A stretch of 64,000 nt of DNA from Salinisphaera sp002433465 (lineage in GTDB: Bacteria; Pseudomonadota; Gammaproteobacteria; Nevskiales; Salinisphaeraceae), in contig NZ_APNL01000004.1 of the NCBI RefSeq assembly GCF_040361435.1, positions 186,001 through 250,000 of the forward strand. The letters run 5' to 3'. Position 1 is the stretch's first letter. Each line of letters opens with the position of its first letter. The translations under genes and the position numbers were made by a program. The notes beneath the pieces are model-generated. The model made no database searches and had not been told where the DNA came from. It was given only the letters and a program-made list of their open reading frames with translations. Positions 31,087 through 40,568 of this stretch are shown in pieces.

Positions 31087-31352
31087 CGACAAATCGACGA
31101 TCAGCGTAGCGCGTCGCCGATGTTCGGCCGTTGTCATGGTGGGCGTGTGGCAACCCGGCTTCCACCGATGAATTGCTTGTTTGAAAAAATGCTTTCACGG
31201 CGTGCGCTTGCGCGCGATCGGCCGTGGGGCTGCCCAGCGCTCGAAGCGTTGGCTGAAAACGGTGTTTTGGCTCGTGGTGGGATATAGGCAGGCTCGGGAT
31301 GTGGCGACATCGCAAGGTGCGGCGTTGCGGGCCGCGGTCGCTAAGGTTAATG

Positions 31353-31370
31353 TGACATCGATTGATGTCA
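31353..31370. promoter_or_regulatory. Palindromic operator upstream of SDR gene (TGACATC-N4-GATGTCA)
   Basis: TGACATCGATTGATGTCA is a perfect 7-4-7 palindrome 37 bp before the SDR start. Near-identical palindromes occur at 33025, 42214 and 42241, each next to a TetR gene or lipid gene, so a shared TetR-type repressor is inferred. Confidence 0.65.
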
Positions 31371-31407
31371 GAATAAACAGGTCGTTGCAACGGCCAGCGG
31401 GAGCAGC

Positions 31408-32259
31408 ATGTTTCGATCCAAGCGACTTTCCGACGGCGCCCATGCCGTGATCACCGGGGCCGGTAGCGGTATCGGTCAGGCCTTTGCAGTAGCGCTGGCG
31501 GCCCGCGGCGGTGCGGTGGTGTGTTCCGATATCGATGCCGCACTGGCCGAGGCCACCGTCGCCCAGATCGAGGCGGCGGGCGGGCGTGCGCTGGCCACGG
31601 TCTGCGACGTCACCCGACTCAGCGACGTCGAAAAACTTGCCGACACCGCGATCGACTGGTTCGACGGCCGGCCCGATCTGGTCATCAACAATGCTGGCGT
31701 GGGCGCCGGCGGGGATGCGATCGGCGACATGTCCATGGACGACTGGCGCTGGGTGCTCGACATCAACATGTGGGGCGTGATCCACGGCTGTCACGTATTT
31801 GCTCCGATCCTGCGCGAAGCCGGCCAGGGCGGCATCATCAACGTGGCTTCCACTGCCAGCTTTGCCGCCGCGCCGCGCATGGGCGCCTATAACGCGAGCA
31901 AGGCCGCGGTACTGGCGGTGACCGAAACCCTGGCCGCCGAACTCGCGGATACGCCGATTCGCGTGACCGCGCTATGCCCGACGTTCGTACAGACCAACAT
32001 CATGAAGGCGGGCCGGATCAGCGCGTCTTCGTCGAAGATCGCCGACAACCTGATGCGCTGGGGCGGGGTGTCGGCAGAAAGCGTCGTTAAGAGCGCGCTG
32101 GCCGGACTCGACCGCGGCCAGCTCTATGTGCTGCCGCAGTTGGATGCGCGTGTCGTATGGCGGCTCAAACGACTGTTGCCGACCGGCTATACAAAAGGCC
32201 TGGGTTTCATCAATCGTTTCACCGCGCAGGATCCGTCGGCCACGACCGCCCGCGACTGA
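31408..32259 (+). CDS. Short-chain dehydrogenase/reductase (SDR)
   Basis: NAD(P)-dependent oxidoreductase of the classical SDR family. Cofactor loop TGAGSGIGQAFA, NNAG motif, catalytic Ser in VASTASFAA and YNASK. 283 aa, with a C-terminal extension (VVWRLKRLLPTGYTKGLGF) of the kind found in membrane-associated lipid SDRs. RBS GGGAG is 4 bases before the ATG. The upstream operator matches that of the fad genes, so a fatty-alcohol, aldehyde or hydroxyacyl substrate is plausible but unproven. Confidence 0.88.
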   Translation: MFRSKRLSDGAHAVITGAGSGIGQAFAVALAARGGAVVCSDIDAALAEATVAQIEAAGGRALATVCDVTRLSDVEKLADTAIDWFDGRPDLVINNAGVGAGGDAIGDMSMDDWRWVLDINMWGVIHGCHVFAPILREAGQGGIINVASTASFAAAPRMGAYNASKAAVLAVTETLAAELADTPIRVTALCPTFVQTNIMKAGRISASSSKIADNLMRWGGVSAESVVKSALAGLDRGQLYVLPQLDARVVWRLKRLLPTGYTKGLGFINRFTAQDPSATTARD

Positions 32260-32338
32260 GCGCGTGCCGATACGTCGGCGACGCCTGGCAGGCGGTGCCG
32301 CATTGCCCGCTGCGCGACGCCGGGCGTTGCCCATGCGT

Positions 32339-32953
32339 TCAAGGCTTCGCGATCGCCCGCCAGAGCATGTCGAACAGCACGTTGACCTGGTCGGTCAGCG
32401 GCGGCTCCTGCTGGCGCAGGCTCTGCATCTGGATCAGGCGCGCGAGTACGCCGTAGAAATAGTCGAGCAGAATGGTCTCGCTGACCTGGTCGTTGAGAAT
32501 GCCGCGTTCGCGGCCTTCGGCGAGCACTTCGAGGAACAGGTTGGTCAGCCGCCGCTGCTGGTCTGTGACGTCGCGCCGCATCGCGCCCGGATAGACCGAG
32601 CCCAGAATCATGCGTGCGACCTTCGGATGCTGTTCGAAGAAGTCGAGCACCACCCAGAACACCTTTCGCAGCCGGTCCTTGTAGGTCTCGATACCGACGA
32701 GGTGATCGGTCATGCGCGCAGCCAGCGCATTCGCCCAATTCAGCACGCAGGCATCGAGCAGGGCCTGTTTGTCGCCGTAGTGGCGATAGATGGTCTGCAG
32801 CGAGGCGCGTGCCGCACGCGCGATTTCGTCGAGGCGCACTTCATGAAACGCGCGATCGGCGAACAGATCGAGCGCAGCCTGCTCGATCCGAGCCCGGGCG
32901 GCAGCGGTCGCGGGTTGCTTCCGGCTTGGTGGTGACGACGTGGAATCGCTCAT
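32339..32953 (-). CDS. TetR-family transcriptional regulator (divergent to fadI)
   Basis: TetR repressor of 204 aa. HTH: VRLDEIARAARASLQTIYRHYGDK. The C-terminal ligand domain is helical and ends around LFDMLWRAI. It is transcribed divergently from fadI-fadJ-fadE, with the shared palindrome between, so it likely represses the beta-oxidation operon and itself. The ligand is probably an acyl-CoA or fatty acid (inference). It is not an obvious FadR or PsrA by sequence. Confidence 0.87.
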   Translation of the reverse strand: MSDSTSSPPSRKQPATAAARARIEQAALDLFADRAFHEVRLDEIARAARASLQTIYRHYGDKQALLDACVLNWANALAARMTDHLVGIETYKDRLRKVFWVVLDFFEQHPKVARMILGSVYPGAMRRDVTDQQRRLTNLFLEVLAEGRERGILNDQVSETILLDYFYGVLARLIQMQSLRQQEPPLTDQVNVLFDMLWRAIAKP

Positions 32954-33024
32954 GAGCGCTGCATTTTCAGGGTGTACACGAGATTACGCAAGTACGCCTG
33001 ACAGAATAGAAAGTGAAAGTTTTG

Positions 33025-33044
33025 TTGACATCGGCTGATGACAA
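33025..33044. promoter_or_regulatory. Palindromic operator between TetR gene and fadI
   Basis: TTGACATC-GGCT-GATGACAA has one mismatch between the 8-bp arms. It contains a consensus -35 TTGACA reading toward fadI. Same pattern as the sites at 31353, 42214 and 42241. Confidence 0.6.
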
Positions 33045-33139
33045 AGACTAACTGTATAACGTGAATGGTGCTATCGAGAGGTGGTGCCAGAGTGTAAATA
33101 AAATTACATGCATAGCTTCTTTGCACACGGAACAGTTCG

Positions 33140-34522
33140 ATGACAGACGACAGGACACAGAGCGCCGCCGGGCCGAAGGCTGCATCAAAATCGGCGAAAT
33201 CGGCGAAATCGGTGAAATCGGCGCGCGGCCTACGCGGCGCCAGCGGTCGTATTGCCATCGTGGCTGGTGTGCGAACGCCGTTTGCACGGATCGCGACCGC
33301 GTTTCGTGATCTGGACGCGGTGGATCTGGGCGCGATGGCAGCGGCTGAAGTGCTGGCTCGTACCGGGCTGGCGGCCAGCGAAGTCGAACAGGCGATTTTC
33401 GGCATGACGATCATGAAGCCGGAAGCGCCGTTCATTGCCCGTGAAATCGTGCTCGCGTCGGGTATGGATCCGCGTACCGATGCCTATTCCATCACCCGTG
33501 CCTGTGCGACCAGTTTTCAGACCGCCGCCAGCGGCGCCGAGGCCATCGCACTCGGCCATGCGAACGTGGTGATGACCGGCGGCACCGATTCCACCTCCGA
33601 TATTTCGGTGCCGCTGTCCAAGCGTTTGGCCGATGCGTTGCGCGATGCGTCGCAGGCGAAGAGCAACGGCGAGCGCCTGCGTATTCTGTCGCGGCTGCGC
33701 CCGAAGGATCTCATTCCGCGCAAGCCCTCGATTACCGAGTATTCGACCGGCAAGACCATGGGCGAATCCGCCGAGCAGATGGCCAAGACCTGGGGCGTGA
33801 CCCGTGCCGAGCAGGACGACCTGGCCCATGCGTCGCACAGCAACGCGGCGGCGGCATTGGCGGACGGTCGCCTCGACGCACAGCGCATGACCGCATTCGT
33901 AGCCGCGAACGGCAAAACGGTGCCGATCAGCGAGGACAACCTGGTACGAACGAACAGCGAGCGGTCCGGCTACGACCGGCTCAAGCCGATATTCGACCGG
34001 GCCAACGGCAGCGTGACCGCGGCCAACTCCAGCCCGCTGACCGACGGCGCGGCGGCGATGCTTCTGATGAGCGAAGAGCGGGCCAAGGCGCTCGGCTACG
34101 AGCCGCTGGCCTATATCCGCAGCTATGCGTTCGCTGCGAAAACGCCCGAGCTCGATCTGTTGATGGGCCCGGTACTGGCCGCGCCGCTGGCCCTCGAGCG
34201 GGCCGGGGTGTCGCTATCCGACCTCACGCTCATCGATATGCACGAAGCCTTTGCCGCGCAGGTAGAGGCCAACATCCGCGGCATGGAATCCAAGACCTAT
34301 CTCAAGGACATGACCGGGCGCGGGCCGCTGGGCACGATCGATCGCGACATCCTCAACGTGAACGGCGGCTCGATTGCCTTTGGCCATCCGTTCGGCGCCA
34401 CCGGCGCGCGCATCCTCATTCAGACCGCGCACGAGCTCAAACGTCGCGGCGGCGGGCTGGCGCTGACTACCGCCTGTGCGGCCGGCGGCATCGGTGCCGC
34501 GATGATTCTGGAACGCGACTGA
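33140..34522 (+). CDS. fadI: 3-ketoacyl-CoA thiolase, FadI type
   Basis: Thiolase subunit of the beta-oxidation complex; cleaves 3-ketoacyl-CoA to acetyl-CoA and a shortened acyl-CoA. The nucleophile is Cys122 in ITRACATSFQT; the other catalytic residues are in GHPFGATGAR and CAAGGIGAA. Starts with about 33 extra residues that include KSAKSAKSVKSA, encoded by four copies of a 9-bp repeat. 460 aa versus about 436 in E. coli FadI. Followed by fadJ after 46 bp, the fadI-fadJ order. Confidence 0.94.
   Translation: MTDDRTQSAAGPKAASKSAKSAKSVKSARGLRGASGRIAIVAGVRTPFARIATAFRDLDAVDLGAMAAAEVLARTGLAASEVEQAIFGMTIMKPEAPFIAREIVLASGMDPRTDAYSITRACATSFQTAASGAEAIALGHANVVMTGGTDSTSDISVPLSKRLADALRDASQAKSNGERLRILSRLRPKDLIPRKPSITEYSTGKTMGESAEQMAKTWGVTRAEQDDLAHASHSNAAAALADGRLDAQRMTAFVAANGKTVPISEDNLVRTNSERSGYDRLKPIFDRANGSVTAANSSPLTDGAAAMLLMSEERAKALGYEPLAYIRSYAFAAKTPELDLLMGPVLAAPLALERAGVSLSDLTLIDMHEAFAAQVEANIRGMESKTYLKDMTGRGPLGTIDRDILNVNGGSIAFGHPFGATGARILIQTAHELKRRGGGLALTTACAAGGIGAAMILERD
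33188..33223 (+). repeat. 9-bp tandem repeat in the fadI N-terminal coding region
   Basis: AAATCGGCG is repeated four times, the third copy with one change (AAATCGGTG). Each copy adds three residues (KSA/KSV), so copy changes keep the frame. Confidence 0.85.
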
Positions 34523-34568
34523 GCGGCCCATCGGCCCCCGTCCACGATACGACTGCGAGCACAGCGTC

Positions 34569-36812
34569 ATGAGCAACACCCCCCAACACGTATCGTCCAG
34601 CGCGACCGACGAAGTCTTCACGCTGGAAAAACGCGACGACGGCATCGTCATTCTTCGATTCGCGGTACCCGGCGCACGCCAGAACACCATCACGGCCGAT
34701 TTTGCCGATTCCTTCGATCGTGCGTTGGACGCCATCGAGCACGACACGGAAGTGATCGGCGTGGTGCTCATCTCGGACACGCCAGGGTCGTTCCTGGCCG
34801 GGGCGGATATCGGTCTGTTCGATCAGGTCGAAAGCGCGGCCGAAGTGGAAGGCTTGTCGAAACGCGGCCAGGCCAGCTTCACCCGGTTGTCGAAACTGCA
34901 TGTGCCGGTGGTGGCCGCGATCGAGGGCAGTTGTCTGGGCGGCGGTCTGGAGCTGGCGCTGGCCTGCGATGTGCGTATCGCGGCCGAAAGCCGCGCGACG
35001 ACGCTTGGCCTGCCGGAAGTGATGCTCGGCCTGCTGCCGGCAGGCGGCGGCACCCAGCGTCTGCCCCGGCTGGTAGGGATCGCGACCGCGCTCGATCTCA
35101 TGCTTACCGGGCGCAAGCTGCGGGCCATGCAGGCCAAGAAAATCGGCCTGGTCGATTCCGTGGTCGCCCCGGAAGCACTGCTTCTGGAGGCGATACGACA
35201 GGCTCGTATGGCCGGCAAGCGTTCGTCGACCGCGCGAGCCTCGCTGCTTCAGCGTGCCCGTGACCGGGTCAGCGGTGGCCTCGGCGGGTTGACGAATGCC
35301 GCCCTGGAAGACAACCCGGCCGGCCGGCGTGTGTTGTTCGACCAGGCCCGCAAGACGCTGCGTGCGAAGACGCACGGCCATTATCCCGCGCCCGAGCGCA
35401 TCATCGACGTGGTCGCGACCGGCTATGCCCAGGGCATAAAGGCCGGCTATGCGGCCGAGGCGCGCGCCTTGGGTGAGCTGGCCTTGGGGGCGGTGTCCAA
35501 GGCGTTGCGCCATGTCTATCACGCCACCGAGTCGCTCAAGAAAGCCAGCTTCGTGGCCCGCAACGTCAAGCCGCGTGCGGTGGGCCACGCGGGCGTGCTG
35601 GGCGCGGGACTGATGGGCGCCGGGATTGCCACGGTCACCGTGGACAAGGCCGGTCTGCCGGTCCGGCTCAAGGACGTGAGCGACGACGGACTGGCCCGTG
35701 GCATGCAGCAGGTCCGCTCCTTCTACGACAAGCGGGTGGCGAAGAAGGCGATGACGCAGGCCGCGGCCGATCGCTGCCTGTATCAGGTCACGGCCACGAC
35801 CGACTACAGCGGGATCGGGGCCGCGGATATCGTCATCGAAGCCGTGTTCGAGGATCTCGCACTCAAGCAGAGCATGCTCGCGGATGTGGAAGCCGCGGCG
35901 GATGCACGGGGTAACCCGGACTGCATCTTCGCGACCAATACCTCGTCGCTGCCGATCGCCGATATTGCTGCCCATGCCAAACGGCCCGAGAACGTGATCG
36001 GCCTGCATTATTTCTCGCCAGTCGAGAAGATGCCGCTGCTCGAGATCATCGCTACCGACAAGACGTCGAAGAAGACGATTGCCACCGCGGTCGCCTTCGG
36101 CAAGGCCCAGGGCAAGACGGTGATCGTGGTACGCGATGGGCCGGGTTTCTATACCACGCGCACGCTATCGCCGTATCTCAACGAGGCGGCCCGGTTGCTG
36201 GCCGAGGGCGCAAGCGTTCGTGCCATCGACGAAGCGCTGGTCGACTACGGTTTTCCGGTCGGCCCGCTGACCCTGCTGGACGAAGTGGGCGTGGATGTCG
36301 GTGTCAAGGTGGGCCCCATTCTGGAAGCGGCTTTCGGCGAGCGCATGGCTGCCCCCGATGCCTCGGCCAAGATGATCGATGCGGGCTATCTCGGGCGTAA
36401 ATCCGGCAAGGGTTTTTACGACTACACGGCGAAAAAGAAGCAGGGCGGCAAGCGTCCGGTCAATGCCGAGCTGGCTACGCTGCTGGCGGACGATGAAAAC
36501 GGCGGGCCTGCCCCAGGCGCGGCCGAGATCGTGGAACGCTGCACGCTGCTGTTCGTCAACGAAGCCGCGCACTGTCTGTCCGAGCGCATTATCGACGACC
36601 CCATGCAGGGCGATATCGGCGCGATCTTCGGCCTTGGTTTTCTGCCGTTCACCGGCGGCCCGTTTCGCTATGTCGATACGGTGGGCGTGCGTCGAATCGT
36701 CGATCGCCTGCAAGCGCTTGCCGAGCGCCACGGCCCGCGTTTTCGGCCGGCGCCCATCCTCAAGACCATGGCCCAGGCCACGTCCGATTCCCATCAAAGA
36801 TTTTATCCGTAA
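34569..36812 (+). CDS. fadJ: Fatty acid oxidation complex subunit alpha, FadJ type
   Basis: Bifunctional enoyl-CoA hydratase and 3-hydroxyacyl-CoA dehydrogenase. The N-terminal crotonase part shows SFLAGADIGLFDQ, IEGSCLGGGLELALACD and LPEVMLGLLPAGGGTQRLPR with the two catalytic acids. The dehydrogenase part begins near residue 340 with VLGAGLMGAGIATV and continues with DIVIEAVFEDLALK, TNTSSLPI and the catalytic GLHYFSPVEKMPLLEI. 747 aa. Forms the hetero-oligomer with FadI. Downstream fadE follows within 87 bp. Confidence 0.95.
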   Translation: MSNTPQHVSSSATDEVFTLEKRDDGIVILRFAVPGARQNTITADFADSFDRALDAIEHDTEVIGVVLISDTPGSFLAGADIGLFDQVESAAEVEGLSKRGQASFTRLSKLHVPVVAAIEGSCLGGGLELALACDVRIAAESRATTLGLPEVMLGLLPAGGGTQRLPRLVGIATALDLMLTGRKLRAMQAKKIGLVDSVVAPEALLLEAIRQARMAGKRSSTARASLLQRARDRVSGGLGGLTNAALEDNPAGRRVLFDQARKTLRAKTHGHYPAPERIIDVVATGYAQGIKAGYAAEARALGELALGAVSKALRHVYHATESLKKASFVARNVKPRAVGHAGVLGAGLMGAGIATVTVDKAGLPVRLKDVSDDGLARGMQQVRSFYDKRVAKKAMTQAAADRCLYQVTATTDYSGIGAADIVIEAVFEDLALKQSMLADVEAAADARGNPDCIFATNTSSLPIADIAAHAKRPENVIGLHYFSPVEKMPLLEIIATDKTSKKTIATAVAFGKAQGKTVIVVRDGPGFYTTRTLSPYLNEAARLLAEGASVRAIDEALVDYGFPVGPLTLLDEVGVDVGVKVGPILEAAFGERMAAPDASAKMIDAGYLGRKSGKGFYDYTAKKKQGGKRPVNAELATLLADDENGGPAPGAAEIVERCTLLFVNEAAHCLSERIIDDPMQGDIGAIFGLGFLPFTGGPFRYVDTVGVRRIVDRLQALAERHGPRFRPAPILKTMAQATSDSHQRFYP

Positions 36813-36899
36813 GCACCGCTGTGCGCGTTGCCTCAATTTGTGAAATCAGCGCAGACACGCTTTACCCAACGACGCCACCAAGGCTCGGGAGCCCCAAAA

Positions 36900-39146
36900 A
36901 TGTTTGAAAAACTCATGCACTGGATGCAGGCCAACAACGTGTTGCCGCGTATTTCCGATACCGAGCGCCAGGCGCTGGAAGCCGGCGATGTATGGATCGA
37001 CGGCGAATTTTTCTCCGGGCATCCAGACTTCAAACGCATGCTGGACTCTCGCTATGGCCAGCTCAGCGCCGAAGAACAGGCGTTCATGGATGGCCCGGTC
37101 AACGAGCTGCTCTCGCGGGCCGACTGCAACGAGATTGCCCTGAGCCGGCGCGTGCCCGACGACATTATCGACTTTATGGCCGTGCAGGGCTTTTTCGGAC
37201 TGATCATTCCCAAGGCCTACGGGGGCAAGGGCTTTTCGACGCTGGCGCGCTCGGCGGTCATGGCCAAGGTCACGCCGCACTCGGCGATTCTGTCGACCTA
37301 TGTCGTGATTCCCAACACGCTGGGCGCAGCGGAACTGCTCGTCGAATACGGCACGGATGATCAGAAAGACCACTATCTGCCGCGGCTCGCGCGCGGCGAG
37401 TATCTGCCGTGTTTCGGGCTGACCGAACCCACGGCCGGCTCGGATGCGGCTTCGATTACGGCCGACGCCGAGGCGTTTCGCGACGACAACGGCGACGTAT
37501 CGCTGCGGCTGAACTTCGCCAAGCGCTATATCACCCTCGGCCCGGTCGCCAATATCATATCGCTGGCCTGTCGGCTGCGCGACCCGGACAACCTGCTGGG
37601 CAAGGGCGAAGCACCGGGCATAACCGTGGTGCTCATTCATGCCGGCACGCCGGGTCTGAAGCAGGGCGATCGCCACGAGCCGATCGGCGAGGCGTTCCCC
37701 AACGGACCGCTGATCGGCGAGAACGTCGTGGTCAACGCCGACAATATTCTCGGCGGAAGAGATCAGGCTGGCGGCGGCTGGCGCATGCTCATGGAAAGCC
37801 TCGCAGGCGGGCGCATGGTGTCGTTGCCGGCATCGGCGGTCGGCGGCATGCGGACCGTGGCGGCCGCCACCGGCGCCTATTCGATGGTGCGCCAACAGTT
37901 CGGCCTGGCGATCGGCCGTATGGAAGGCGTGGCCACGCCCATCGGGCGGCTCAACGCGTTGGCCTATATGACCGAGGGCGCGCGCGTGCTGGGCTGTAGC
38001 GCGGTCGACGACGGCATCAATCCGCCGGTGGTCTCGGGCGTGCTCAAGGCCTACACCACCGAGCTGGCGCGCCAGTGCGCAACCGATGCGATGGATGTGT
38101 TTTCCGGCGCCGGCGTGATGCAGGGGCCGAACAACATCATCGGCCGCGGCTATTGCAGCGCGCCGGTGGCGATTACGGTCGAAGGCGCCAATATCATGAC
38201 CCGTACGCTCATGGTGTTCGGCCAGGGCGCGATCCGTTGCCACCCGCATGCACTCGATGTCGTGCACGCGGTCGAAAACGACGATTCGGCCGCCTTCGCG
38301 AAAGGCATGCGCGGCTGGATCGGCCACTTCTTCGCCAATATGGGCCGCACGCTCGGCCACGGCCTCACGCGCGGCCTGTTCGTACGCGTGCCGGACGTCG
38401 ACAAGGCGACCCGTCGCTACTACAAGAAACTCGGCTGGGCGGCCTCGCGCTTTGCCCTGTTTACCGATCTGGCGCTGTTCTTCGTGGGCGGCAAGCTCAA
38501 GATGCGCGGCAATCTCACCGGCCGCTATGCCGATGCCTTGGCATGGATGCTGATGGGCTTTTCCACGCTCAAGCGCTACGAGGCCGAAGGCCGCCAGCCG
38601 GAAGATCGTGTGCTCGTCGACTATGCACTGCGGCTGAGCCTGGCCAGGGTCCAGGACGCGTTTGAAGGCATTTATGAAAACTTCGAGGGGCCGCTCGGCA
38701 CGGTGCTGCGTTGGGTGGCATTGCCACTGCTGCGGGTGAACCGGCTGGCACGGTTGCCCGACGATCGGTTGGCGGTGGCCTGTGCCGGCGTGTCTCAACG
38801 GCTGGATGCACAGAGCGAGCGCCTCAACGCCGATATTTTCATGCCCGAAAACAGCCAATCCGGCGTCGGGCGTCTGTTCGACGCCTTTCATCGGGTCAGC
38901 GAGGCCGCGCCACTGGTCGAGCGCATCAAGGCTGCACAGAAAGAAAACCGTCTGCCGGCAGGCGACCCCGACAGTCTGGCCGATGCCGCGCGTGACGTGG
39001 GTGTTCTCGACGGCGAAGAGGCCGCGCTCGTTACCGCGGCACGCCAGGCACGGCTGGCCGCCATCGACGTCGATGTGTTCACCGACGCACAGTTCTTCGA
39101 CCGCGCCCAGCAGTCGACGGCCGATGATCGACGGCAGGCCGCTTGA
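36900..39146 (+). CDS. fadE: Acyl-CoA dehydrogenase, FadE family
   Basis: FAD enzyme for the first oxidation step of beta-oxidation. Matches the FadE subfamily along its length: DGEFFSGHPDFK, KDHYLPRLARGEYLPCFGLTEPTAGSDA is split here across residues 165-190 with the key TEPTAGSD flavin loop, plus NFAKRYITL and ITVEGANIMTRTLMVFGQGA. 748 aa from the ATG at 36900 (GGGAG, 8 bases upstream). It lacks the roughly 70-residue hydrophobic N-terminus of E. coli FadE, so membrane attachment must differ. Completes a fadI-fadJ-fadE operon. Confidence 0.93.
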   Translation: MFEKLMHWMQANNVLPRISDTERQALEAGDVWIDGEFFSGHPDFKRMLDSRYGQLSAEEQAFMDGPVNELLSRADCNEIALSRRVPDDIIDFMAVQGFFGLIIPKAYGGKGFSTLARSAVMAKVTPHSAILSTYVVIPNTLGAAELLVEYGTDDQKDHYLPRLARGEYLPCFGLTEPTAGSDAASITADAEAFRDDNGDVSLRLNFAKRYITLGPVANIISLACRLRDPDNLLGKGEAPGITVVLIHAGTPGLKQGDRHEPIGEAFPNGPLIGENVVVNADNILGGRDQAGGGWRMLMESLAGGRMVSLPASAVGGMRTVAAATGAYSMVRQQFGLAIGRMEGVATPIGRLNALAYMTEGARVLGCSAVDDGINPPVVSGVLKAYTTELARQCATDAMDVFSGAGVMQGPNNIIGRGYCSAPVAITVEGANIMTRTLMVFGQGAIRCHPHALDVVHAVENDDSAAFAKGMRGWIGHFFANMGRTLGHGLTRGLFVRVPDVDKATRRYYKKLGWAASRFALFTDLALFFVGGKLKMRGNLTGRYADALAWMLMGFSTLKRYEAEGRQPEDRVLVDYALRLSLARVQDAFEGIYENFEGPLGTVLRWVALPLLRVNRLARLPDDRLAVACAGVSQRLDAQSERLNADIFMPENSQSGVGRLFDAFHRVSEAAPLVERIKAAQKENRLPAGDPDSLADAARDVGVLDGEEAALVTAARQARLAAIDVDVFTDAQFFDRAQQSTADDRRQAA

Positions 39147-39299
39147 GCCCATAGCCGCGGCTGGCAACGATGGCACGCTTAGCAGCCGCATCGAGCGGAT
39201 TCGAGCCGAAGCACATAGGCGCGACGTGTCTTGGCGGCGATTCGGCCCGATGCGATCCTGGATGACTCGGACATGCAACAAGGCAACGCAGGCGCACGG

Positions 39300-40505
39300 A
39301 TGAAAGACGACACGAAGGCTCGCCCCGCGAATACGCTGCTGGCCGGCGTTCGCGTACTCGATCTGACCCGCCTGTTGCCCGGTCCGCATGCCACCCAGCT
39401 GCTGGCCCAGCTCGGCGCCGAAGTGATCAAGATCGAAGAGCCGGGCGGCGGCGACTATGCGCGCACGCTGTCGCCCGCGTTGTTCGAGCAGGTCAACCGC
39501 GGCAAGGCATCGGTGACGCTGGATCTGCGTAAGGCAGACGGTGTGGCGGCGTTCAAGCGCCTGGTCGCCGACGCCGACGTGGTCATCGAATCCTTTCGTC
39601 CCGGCGTGATGGAGCGGCTTGGCTGCGGCTATGAAACGCTCAAGGCGAACAATCCGGCGCTGGTCTATGCCGCGCTCACCGGCTACGGCCAGAACGGGCC
39701 GCTGGCGGCGGCGGCCGGGCATGATCTGAACTATCTGTCGCTGTCGGGCGTGCTCGATCAGATCGGCCATGCCGGCGGACCGCCCGCGATTTCCAATGTG
39801 CAGATTGCGGATCTGGCCGGGGGCGCGCTCACCTGCGCGGTCGGGGTGTTGTCCGCCGTGATTGGTGCGCGCGCCAGCGGGCAGGGGGCCTTCGTGGATG
39901 CGGCCATGCTCGACGGTTCGCTGGCCTTGCAATCGGTCGCCATGGCCACGCGCAACCAGTTCGGCCAGACCCAGCCACGCGGGGCCGATACGCTCACCGG
40001 CGCGCTGCCCAATTATCGGGTCTATAAATGTCGGGACGGCCGCTATCTCGCGGTGGGCGCGCTGGAGCCCAAATTCTTTGCGCGGCTGCTCGACCGGCTT
40101 AACCCGGTCGGGGACAGGCAGGCACGCAGGTCCGACTCGAAACCGGATAGCTCGGCCAAGCCGAAAAACAAGCGCGCCCCGCGTATGGCCGGCTGGGCTG
40201 ATCGCATCAACGCGGCCCTGGCCGATCCGCGCCGGGCGCGCCATCTCAGCAAGCCGGTGCACTGGGGCCTGGCCGCGCTGTTTCGTACCCGCACACGCGA
40301 TGCCTGGCTCGAATTGCTCGCCGGCGCCGATGCCTGTACCACGCCGGTGCTTACGCTCGAAGAAGCGCTGGCCCACCCACAGGTGCAGGCACGCGACATG
40401 CAGCAGGGCGATGCGTTGGGATGCCCGTTGCGTTTCGACGGCACGGCCCGGGATGCGCTTGCACCGAGTCCTGCGCTCGGCGCGGACAACGAGCGGCTGC
40501 TCTAG
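39300..40505 (+). CDS. CaiB/BaiF family CoA-transferase (alpha-methylacyl-CoA racemase-like)
   Basis: Class III CoA-transferase family. The N-terminus LLAGVRVLDLTRLLPGPHAT, LGAEVIKIEEP and GGGDYAR is typical of the racemase-like branch, and the catalytic-type Asp is in FVDAAMLDGSLAL. Alpha-methylacyl-CoA racemase would allow oxidation of branched or isoprenoid acids, which fits the adjoining fad operon (inference). A basic, polar insert at about residues 270-293 looks like a loop expansion. The ATG at 39300 begins just before the domain; 39273 is an alternative. Confidence 0.87.
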   Translation: MKDDTKARPANTLLAGVRVLDLTRLLPGPHATQLLAQLGAEVIKIEEPGGGDYARTLSPALFEQVNRGKASVTLDLRKADGVAAFKRLVADADVVIESFRPGVMERLGCGYETLKANNPALVYAALTGYGQNGPLAAAAGHDLNYLSLSGVLDQIGHAGGPPAISNVQIADLAGGALTCAVGVLSAVIGARASGQGAFVDAAMLDGSLALQSVAMATRNQFGQTQPRGADTLTGALPNYRVYKCRDGRYLAVGALEPKFFARLLDRLNPVGDRQARRSDSKPDSSAKPKNKRAPRMAGWADRINAALADPRRARHLSKPVHWGLAALFRTRTRDAWLELLAGADACTTPVLTLEEALAHPQVQARDMQQGDALGCPLRFDGTARDALAPSPALGADNERLL

Positions 40506-40568
40506 GTTTGGGTTGGCTGGACACAGTGGCTAAACTGCCGGCCAGCACTTATTCAACAAGGATCGCTC

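Larger units (their letters stand above)
31023..31407. other. Intergenic region between metK and the SDR gene
   Basis: No gene supported in these 385 bases. It contains the metK promoter and leader on the left and the palindromic operator upstream of the SDR gene on the right. The middle (about 31090-31340) shows no recognisable element; no SAM riboswitch was found. Confidence 0.5.

Noticed and set aside
34467..36008. Long - strand open frame opposite fadJ
   Set aside because: Mirror of the real gene with no recognisable domain.
36846..40376. Very long open reading frame on the - strand
   Set aside because: It is antisense to fadE and the CoA-transferase, has no family motif, and arises from GC-rich codon bias.
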